64,000 bases of DNA from Prevotellaceae bacterium UBA4332 (GTDB taxonomy: Bacteria; Bacteroidota; Bacteroidia; Bacteroidales; Bacteroidaceae): assembly GCA_002394365.1 (NCBI GenBank), contig DGTQ01000006.1:22402-86401 (forward strand), in the 5' to 3' direction. Below, in pieces: positions 58,247-64,000 of the stretch; within the stretch, counting starts at the first letter, position 1; each line of letters opens with the position of its first letter. The notes below the pieces were generated by a model. The model was given only the letters and a program-made list of their open reading frames with translations, had not been told where the DNA came from and did not search any database. Made by a program: the position numbers and the translations under genes.

Positions 58247-60865
58247 TCAGTGCTTCACAACCACCTTCTTACCTCTTATTATATAGGTGCCCTCAGGAAG
58301 TTGTTTCAAAGAGGTTATCTTTGTCGCAACCTTTGCGCCTTGCAGGTTATATACATCCACAGGCTTAGCAAGCTCACCACCCCTGATATTGGCTACACCT
58401 GCTGGATCTATTACCGTCAGCTTGCCGTCAACATAGGTGAAGTCGTAGTTGTCAGCCTCACCTCCGCTCACCACTATCGCATAGTCGCCGACATCGCTGT
58501 CAACGGTAGCATTGGTGTAAGCCGTTGGCAAGGTCGTAATGACGCTCTCGTCATCGCTGCCCTTCCATCCGCTGAACGTGAATGTCAGTTCAGGCATCTC
58601 GCGCTCCTGGAACATCTCCTTGTCGTCAGCCGTTACGGTGAGTTTCGCTTTTGTAATGGTAAAGTGCTCTTCAGCACTCTCGCCGAAGTTACCCTTACCC
58701 GTCACGATAACAGTTGCCACACCGGCATTATGGTTGTCAGAGTATTCCACGTCGAAGTCCATACCTTTGACAAGTTCCTTATCATTCCAAGTCACGAATA
58801 CGGTAGGTTGCCTGTCACTGGCGTTATACTCATACTCGTTCTTTGAAAGAGTAATCATCGAGCCGTCGAGCGGAGCCTTGCCTACGGTGAGCTTGCCTCC
58901 CACATAGGTGAAGTCATAATTGGCAGCCTCGCCACCGCTCACGCTGATGGCATACTCTCCAGCATCAGACGCAGACGTTGCTTCGGTAGCGCATGTGGGC
59001 TTGACAGTGCATACTATGTCAATATCCTCATAGTTCTTTATGCCTTCTGCCGTCCACGTCAGCTCAGGGTTATCCTCGCCATATACGCGAACCTTGTCTT
59101 CAGCCGTTATGGTAAGCATAGCCTTGCCTATGGTCAGCGTACCGTCTGTTACGTTCACTATGGTGTTGCCTATGCTCTCCTGGTCGAGCGTGATTGCGTA
59201 ATCGCCCACGCCGGACTTCTTGTTGGCTGTGGTAGTCATCACAGGCGTACCCATGATGAGGTCGGCCTGCTCCGAGGTGAAGGTAAACTCAGGATTATCA
59301 TCGCCATACTTGCGCTCGGCATTGTTTATAGTGATGCTTACTGGCAGGGCAACTTTCACTGTGTTGTCTGCTTCGCCCTCTGTTGCTCCGTATGTCAGGG
59401 CATAGACCGTTGAGGTAGGCGCAAGGAAGGTAAGTGCCTGCTTGCCCAAGATGTCAACAGACTGTACCTGGTCATTGAACAGTACGCCGTCGGCATCATA
59501 GAAGTCCACCTTCTGGCTCTCGCCAAGTTCCATAAACCAGTACTCTCGCTGTCCTGGCTCACTATTGAACAGGTAGCCCTGCATTCCGCATCCGGTAGGT
59601 GCCGGCTTGGTGCTTGCCGCCTCATTGCTGAGCTCAACAAACTGCGGGTCAACGATGGTGGTGTAGTCGCTGATGGTCTGAGTAACTGCCGACGAGCCCG
59701 TGCCGAGATTGTTGAATACCTGCAAGCCGAACTCTACGTTCTGCGTGTAGGACACTTTCTTGGTGGCAACGTCAAACTGATAGTCGGCCGGCAAACTCTC
59801 TGGCTCTATGCCCTCCACTGTGAGCATCACGTCGTTAAGCTCCAGTGTAGCATTTGGCTCTACCTCAACCCTCTTGCGTGGGTTGTTGTTGAACCAGTAT
59901 TCGTAAGCCACTATCTTGTCTCCTTCAGTAGTCTCCCCATCTGAAACAGCGGTGAAGAATGAAGTGTGGGCAGCACTGTAGTGACCTTGAGCGTCCTTCA
60001 CCTGATAAGTGATGACATGCGGTCCTGGCTTGAGGGTAGCCAAGTCAAGGTCGAGGTCAATGATGCCCGAAGCATCTATCGCCTCTTCCACTGCGGAGGT
60101 CTCGTCCCTGTCTATCCAGTATCTCCATGCCACGAGGCTGTTCTCTATGGTTCCTGAGCTCTGTGGCACTATGAAGTTCTTAGTAAGTACCGAACTGCTG
60201 TGACCATTCGTGTCGAGCACTCTGAATGACAGGCTGTGAACGCCTGGCGAGAGTGCCGACATATCGAGGTCGGTCTCCACTATGCCTCCAGTTGCGAATG
60301 TGCCTGACACGCGCTCGCTGAACTTGCGGTCTATCCAGTATTCGTATGATGCAAGGGTGTTCTCCTCCGTGCTGTGCGTCTGGGGCACGAGGAAGAACTT
60401 GGTAAGCACCGAACTGCTGTGACCATTGGCGTCGAGCACTCTGAACGACAGGCTGTGAACGCCCGGCGAGAGTGCCGGGAAATCGAGGTCGGTCTCCACC
60501 ACTCCGCCAGCGGCAAAAGTGCCTGACACTCGCTCGTTGAACTTACGGTCTATCCAGTATTCATAGGAAGCAAGCGTATTCTCCTCAGTGCTGTGCGTCT
60601 GTGGCACTACAAAGAACTTGGTGTGTATGGCACTCCAGCGTCCGTCGTCCATTCCTGCCCTGAAGGCTATGGAATGAACACCCGCTGGCAATGACGATAC
60701 ATCTATCTGCGCAGTCCACTCACCCGCGGTGGCGGCTGTCGTTATGCGGCTGTCCATTTGCCGGTCTATCCAGTATTCACACTTGGTGGCGGCTGTCTGC
60801 GCCGTCATAGTGATACAACAGAGCAAAGCCAGCAAGGACAGTACTATTTTATTTGTTCTGTTCAT
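58247..60865 (-). CDS. Secreted multi-domain protein with YWIDR repeats and MBG domains
   Basis: 872 residues with signal peptide (ending TMTAQ). The N-terminal half holds four to five repeats of about 73 residues opening EYWIDR and containing LSPGVHSLSFRVLDxNGHSS and FFLVPQTHSTEEN; repeats two and three are nearly identical in DNA, implying recent duplication. The C-terminal half has MBG-type beta domains (YGDDNPEFTFTSEQADLI, YGEDNPELTWTAEG, DVGDYAIVVSGGEADNYDF, each ending in KLTV). The C-terminus VYNLQGAKVATKIT...GTYIIRGKKVVVK resembles a sorting tail. It is probably a surface adhesin or scaffold exported by the type IX system; ligand unknown. It lies 21 bp after the beta-helix protein gene and is probably in one operon with it. 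Confidence 0.82.
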   Translation of the reverse strand: MNRTNKIVLSLLALLCCITMTAQTAATKCEYWIDRQMDSRITTAATAGEWTAQIDVSSLPAGVHSIAFRAGMDDGRWSAIHTKFFVVPQTHSTEENTLASYEYWIDRKFNERVSGTFAAGGVVETDLDFPALSPGVHSLSFRVLDANGHSSSVLTKFFLVPQTHSTEENTLASYEYWIDRKFSERVSGTFATGGIVETDLDMSALSPGVHSLSFRVLDTNGHSSSVLTKNFIVPQSSGTIENSLVAWRYWIDRDETSAVEEAIDASGIIDLDLDLATLKPGPHVITYQVKDAQGHYSAAHTSFFTAVSDGETTEGDKIVAYEYWFNNNPRKRVEVEPNATLELNDVMLTVEGIEPESLPADYQFDVATKKVSYTQNVEFGLQVFNNLGTGSSAVTQTISDYTTIVDPQFVELSNEAASTKPAPTGCGMQGYLFNSEPGQREYWFMELGESQKVDFYDADGVLFNDQVQSVDILGKQALTFLAPTSTVYALTYGATEGEADNTVKVALPVSITINNAERKYGDDNPEFTFTSEQADLIMGTPVMTTTANKKSGVGDYAITLDQESIGNTIVNVTDGTLTIGKAMLTITAEDKVRVYGEDNPELTWTAEGIKNYEDIDIVCTVKPTCATEATSASDAGEYAISVSGGEAANYDFTYVGGKLTVGKAPLDGSMITLSKNEYEYNASDRQPTVFVTWNDKELVKGMDFDVEYSDNHNAGVATVIVTGKGNFGESAEEHFTITKAKLTVTADDKEMFQEREMPELTFTFSGWKGSDDESVITTLPTAYTNATVDSDVGDYAIVVSGGEADNYDFTYVDGKLTVIDPAGVANIRGGELAKPVDVYNLQGAKVATKITSLKQLPEGTYIIRGKKVVVKH

Positions 60866-60886
60866 TGTCTGTCTCTGTTTTAAGGG

Positions 60887-61942
60887 TTACTCTGATACTG
60901 GACGTGCCTCTGCCTTGATGCTGATGCTCAGCTTGCCGTCAACCGTCTTGCTGGCAATGGTGCTTGAAGTGATACGTGGGGTAGAGGGGACGAACTCCCA
61001 GGGGAAGTCACCACCTGTCGGACCCACAGGATTGCCGTCCGTGCCTGCAAACTTTGTAGGGTTGGCAAGTATCCACTTGCGAGCCACATTTTCAGTATTG
61101 AAGAAATTGAAGTTTCCCTGATGGTCGGCAAAGAGCGTTGGCAGGTCTAAGAAATCTGTCTCATAATAGCAATTAGTGTTGGTGTTCAGTCCACCGTTAG
61201 TCATAGCATTCTTAAAGCCCAGACAGTTGACAAGCACTGCGCCTGCATCAACATATTTGTTGTTGAAGATACAGTTCTCATAATAGTATGCTCCGTGAGG
61301 ATAATCGTAACTGTATGAAGTAGAATGTGCCACGACGCAATTCTTGATTACTATGCCACTGGTTGCTGCATTGAAGTTGTAGATGCGGGTTCCTATCCAG
61401 CTGTTCTCTACGGAGAAACCTGTAGCCGTGATGTTTTCACCCCATATCGCACCCCTGACGTAGCACTGGCGAACGAGGAACTGGTCGCAGTTCTCACGAA
61501 TGTTGATACTGTTGAAGCTACACTTTACTATCTTCAGTCCTTCAATCAGCTCGTCGTTGGAGGCATTGTTGATGTTTATGTCGCCATTGATATAGAGACC
61601 TTCCATATAGATGTTGTCTATATGCTCGTTATACACTCCACTCAAGGTTATGCCGCCATTGAGATAGGTACGCTTTATGCCTGTGGGGGTGTCATCCAAA
61701 TAGCCTGCTCCGTAAATCTTTACCTGCTTCTCAATGTTTGAAGGAACATTGAACGTGCCTGATGACAGAGTGATGATACTGCCATTATCAGCAGCGTTCA
61801 GTGCATCAACCAATGCAGTAATGCTGTAGAACACCTGTGTGTTGTCACCCGTCTGCAGGGTTGCAGAGATAGTTTCAGTCTGCTGCGCGTTGGCAGCCAT
61901 TGCACCAAACAGTGCCACTAACGAAAGAATGATTTTTTTCAT
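60887..61942 (-). CDS. Secreted right-handed beta-helix-like protein
   Basis: 351 residues with signal peptide MKKIILSLVALFGAMAANAQ. After SITALVDALNAADNGSIITL, a pattern common at the start of pectin-lyase-fold proteins, short repeated beta-strand coils follow (IDNIYMEGLYINGDININNA, IEGLKIVKCSFNSINIREN, FSVENSWIGTRIYNF, IVIKNCVVAHSTS, YYENCIFNNKYV). No catalytic triad of a known lyase is evident, so it may be structural or carbohydrate-binding. The C-terminus SISIKAEARPVSE is short and lacks the YDLQGRR motif. First gene of a two-gene unit with the MBG protein. Confidence 0.75.
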   Translation of the reverse strand: MKKIILSLVALFGAMAANAQQTETISATLQTGDNTQVFYSITALVDALNAADNGSIITLSSGTFNVPSNIEKQVKIYGAGYLDDTPTGIKRTYLNGGITLSGVYNEHIDNIYMEGLYINGDININNASNDELIEGLKIVKCSFNSINIRENCDQFLVRQCYVRGAIWGENITATGFSVENSWIGTRIYNFNAATSGIVIKNCVVAHSTSYSYDYPHGAYYYENCIFNNKYVDAGAVLVNCLGFKNAMTNGGLNTNTNCYYETDFLDLPTLFADHQGNFNFFNTENVARKWILANPTKFAGTDGNPVGPTGGDFPWEFVPSTPRITSSTIASKTVDGKLSISIKAEARPVSE

Positions 61943-62027
61943 AATGGTAAAAATTAGATGGTTAATAATTTTGGGTTAGTTACTATAATATAATGTGGTT
62001 TTTTCTTCTCTGGTTTTTATGTGCGGT

Positions 62028-62035
62028 CAAAGTTA
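62028..62035 (-). promoter_or_regulatory. -7 box (TAACTTTG) for the beta-helix/MBG operon
   Basis: The minus strand reads TTAACTTTGACCGC, about 86 bp before the ATG at 61942. Confidence 0.55.
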
Positions 62036-62152
62036 AGAACATGTAGCGGATAAACGCTCTCGTTTTTTCATATTTTATTCTCAAATTCACAGAAAAGCAC
62101 CGTTTTTGTGGCTTTACGCCTTGAAATGAATATTTCTTCCAAAGAAAAAACG

Positions 62153-62160
62153 TAACTTTG
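62153..62160 (+). promoter_or_regulatory. -7 box (TAACTTTG) abutting the second AraC regulator start
   Basis: TAACTTTGCGTCATG: the ATG follows four bases after the box, so transcription would begin at or near the A of ATG. Confidence 0.6.
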
Positions 62161-62164
62161 CGTC

Positions 62165-63325
62165 ATGATTTACATCCTCATAACATTGTTGCCCCTGGTG
62201 GTGTGTCTGTTCTGGACGCTTATAATCTGCATAGACTGGCACCTGCAACGCTCCACCGCAAAGTTGTGGCTTGCGGTATTCAGCTCAGCAGCAACGCTGC
62301 TCTATGCGTGCCACTTCATATACTTCAACCACAAATACAGCGCACTACCAGCCAGCGACACGCTGTACTGCATAGCGAATCTGTCGGTCTATCCGCTATT
62401 CTACCTCTACATAAAGCAGGTTACAGAACCACGCTGGAGCCTCTGGTGGTGTGTGGCTACACTGCTGCCGGCATTCGTCTGCGGCACGACAATAGCCACC
62501 CTCTACCTGCTCATGACCCCAGAGGAGGCATACTTCTTCATACACAACCAACTTTACGACACCAGCTACATAGGCAACAGCACACTGCTGAAGGCGCAAT
62601 TCATATTGCACAAAACCATTAAAGGCATCTTCGCCATACAGGTGCCACTCGTGTTGGTTTTTGGCTACAAAAAGCTGAAAATCTTCGATGAAATGGTGGA
62701 AAATCGCTATGCCGACACCGAGGAGCGCAACACTCGCACCCTGAGGGCAACCATGATGGCAATGCTCATAGTGTCGGTAACCAGCTTCGCCGTAAACATC
62801 ATCGGCAGGAGCTACTTCAGCCACTCCACACTGACACTGGGCATTGTCTCCGTAACATTCTCGTCGCTGCTGTTCATGCTGCTCTACGCAGGACACAGGC
62901 AGGACTTCACCATGAAACAACTCATGGAGGACGAACTTATAACCTCTGAGAAAACCGAGGAAAAGAACACGGTACTAAACAAGACGATAGAGCAACTGAA
63001 GGAAGACATAGTACGGATAATGACAGAGGAAAAACTCTACCTGAAGAGAGACCTGCTGATAAGCGACCTTCTGCTACGCCTCGGCACAAACCGTGACTAC
63101 GTTTACAAGGCTATCAACAAAGGCATGGGCATGTCTTTTGCAGAATATGTCAACCGCCTGCGTGTAGAACACGCCAAGGAGCTGATGAGGAAAAATCCCA
63201 ATGCTCCTACCATCGACATATACACCCACTCAGGCTTTACATCGCAAGCCTCCTTCTTCCGCAACTTCAAACTATATACCGGCACCACACCGAAAACCTA
63301 CCTGAAGCACATTGAACCGACATAG
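62165..63325 (+). CDS. Membrane-anchored AraC-family transcriptional regulator
   Basis: A 386-residue paralogue of the regulator at 29585-30961. About six to seven N-terminal membrane segments are followed by ENRYADTEERNTRTLRATMM (shared almost exactly with the paralogue) and a C-terminal AraC domain (LLLRLGTNRDYVYKAINKGM, MSFAEYVNRLRVEHAKELM, FTSQASFFRNFKLYTGTTP). The linker is short (about 20 residues) where the paralogue has about 75. It probably couples a membrane signal to gene control; targets may include the divergent beta-helix/MBG operon whose promoter lies about 125 bp away. The signal is unknown. Confidence 0.87.
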   Translation: MIYILITLLPLVVCLFWTLIICIDWHLQRSTAKLWLAVFSSAATLLYACHFIYFNHKYSALPASDTLYCIANLSVYPLFYLYIKQVTEPRWSLWWCVATLLPAFVCGTTIATLYLLMTPEEAYFFIHNQLYDTSYIGNSTLLKAQFILHKTIKGIFAIQVPLVLVFGYKKLKIFDEMVENRYADTEERNTRTLRATMMAMLIVSVTSFAVNIIGRSYFSHSTLTLGIVSVTFSSLLFMLLYAGHRQDFTMKQLMEDELITSEKTEEKNTVLNKTIEQLKEDIVRIMTEEKLYLKRDLLISDLLLRLGTNRDYVYKAINKGMGMSFAEYVNRLRVEHAKELMRKNPNAPTIDIYTHSGFTSQASFFRNFKLYTGTTPKTYLKHIEPT

Positions 63326-63477
63326 ATTAGTTTTTGTGACTTTATAACCATTTTACTAATGTATTGTTTTACTAATGTATTGTCCTCTATCTTCTGCCGC
63401 TGAAGGTGGCTTAACTTCCTTTGACTCCTTATAACTTCCATTCTTAAGAAACTTAAGTTATTCATAAATTCAACCCT

Positions 63478-63601
63478 ATAGAAGCACTGCCTCTGCATGT
63501 AGAAGCAGTGCTTCTACATGCAGAACTAATGGTTCTATCTGCAGAACTAATGGCTCTACGTACAAAGGCTATGATTTTATATGCAGAACCAATAGTTCTG
63601 C
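63478..63601. repeat. Array of 19-bp hairpins with 21-bp period (locus C)
   Basis: Six units begin at 63478, 63499, 63520, 63541, 63562 and 63583; e.g. GTAGAAGCAGTGCTTCTAC (63499-63517) and GCAGAACCAATAGTTCTGC (63583-63601), separated by two bases each. The fifth unit is decayed. It is in the 675-bp non-coding tail of the window. Confidence 0.9.
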
Positions 63602-63679
63602 ATATTTGAAAAAAATGCAAAATGGATTTTCAGTTAAGCCTTTTCTTAAATCTCGTCTAAAATCTATTTCAAAATAGTC

Positions 63680-64000
63680 CTAATTGCTAATTCCTCATTT
63701 CACGAAAAAAACTTTTTTCGTGAAAAACCTCACTTACCTCACTTAACCCCCTCTCATCCCAGTGTTTATGCGGTTTCCCGCAAGTGAGGTGTCTTAAAGA
63801 GAGGTCACTTAGAGGTCACTTTATATAATTGAAAATTGAGCACATGCCGCTACCGAAGATTAGAGCCAAGCCGACGTTGCCCCTGCGGGGAGGCTTAGGC
63901 GCTAACGAGGGAGCAAGTGGGAAAGCGTAAGCTAAGATTGAAAATTTATTTTTTTCTTCATTTTCCTTTAGATTCCTCTCAAGATTTCTGAGCCGATAGG
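63680..64000. repeat. Non-coding AGTGACC/GTGAGG element, copy 2 (inverted, cut by window end)
   Basis: Read on the minus strand this matches 14080-14294 almost base for base: CCTATCGGCTCAGAAATC, AAGTGACCTCTAAGTGACC, ACCTCACTTGCGGGAA, AAACACTGGGATGAGAGG and the palindrome CACGAAAAAA...TTTCGTG (63701-63722). It differs by one 109-bp insertion (63828-63946) and a few substitutions. The element continues past the window. Confidence 0.9.
63828..63946. mobile_element. 109-bp hairpin insertion flanked by 10-bp ATTGAAAATT direct repeats
   Basis: ATTGAAAATT occurs at 63828-63837 and 63937-63946; the homologous site of copy 1 has it once (AATTTTCAAT at 14134-14143). The inserted DNA is GC-rich with a hairpin AGCCAAGCC...CCCC TGC GGGG...GGCTTAGGC (63864-63900). 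It encodes nothing recognisable and is too small for a transposase, so it would be moved in trans, if it is mobile. Confidence 0.7.

Overview
The window looks like chromosomal DNA of a Bacteroidales bacterium, most likely Prevotella or a close relative. The signs are many Bacteroidetes-type -7 boxes (TAnnTTTG), a ruvA-sprA pair (SprA is the type IX secretion translocon), a tmRNA whose tag reads GENNYALAA, a BtuB/BtuG/BtuH-style vitamin B12 locus, and secreted proteins ending in a YDLQGRRV-like tail. No rRNA, tRNA, CRISPR array or intact insertion sequence was seen.

Layout. 1-10.2 kb is a surface-polysaccharide locus. Three glycosyltransferases, two paralogous polytopic membrane proteins (DUF6080-like) and a Wzx-type flippase run on the plus strand; a LicD transferase, an asparagine-synthase-like protein and a glycerol-3-phosphate-type cytidylyltransferase converge on them from the minus strand. 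10.4-13.3 kb holds ssrA (tmRNA), then a DUF262-HNH nuclease and an EcoRI-type adenine methyltransferase that start and stop on each other, preceded by a long structured leader. 13.3-14.7 kb is a repeat-packed non-coding stretch. 14.7-22.9 kb is sprA and ruvA. 23.1-30.9 kb carries an AsmA-like protein, an AXE1-like esterase, a glutamate-synthase-type oxidoreductase, trigger factor and a membrane-anchored AraC regulator. 31-33 kb holds another non-coding element, a sialidase-like protein and a transposase scrap. 33.2-37.3 kb is a housekeeping run (DUF1599, DoxX-like, tpiA, SPOR protein, exoA). 37.4-46 kb has two tandem hexuronate-type MFS transporters, a PfkB sugar kinase, an OmpA protein and a YfhO-like protein. 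46-54.6 kb is a cobalamin-riboswitch-led operon btuB-btuG-btuH-btuF-btuC without a btuD ATPase. 54.7-63.3 kb has a DUF349 protein, a KDG-type kinase, two secreted proteins and a second membrane-anchored AraC regulator. The window ends in a second, inverted copy of the 14-kb non-coding element.

The most unusual feature is the repeat landscape. Several repeat families fill the intergenic spaces: REP-like hairpins, TTCAATTTTCAAT-type strings, AACGATAACGG strings, GAGTGAGGAGT strings, and 7-, 8- and 10-bp arrays. The same families also sit in frame inside at least nine protein-coding genes, mostly in linkers, loops and a signal peptide, and form the 3' ends of others. Two in-window paralogue pairs show the uninterrupted form. 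A near-identical inverted pair at 14.1 and 63.8 kb gives a natural empty-site/filled-site comparison for a 109-bp hairpin element bounded by a 10-bp direct repeat. Three loci carry arrays of 19-bp hairpins spaced exactly or nearly every 21 bp.

Limits. Functions come from reading motifs and from family knowledge; no search or folding was run. Percent identities were not computed, and repeat alignments were made by eye.
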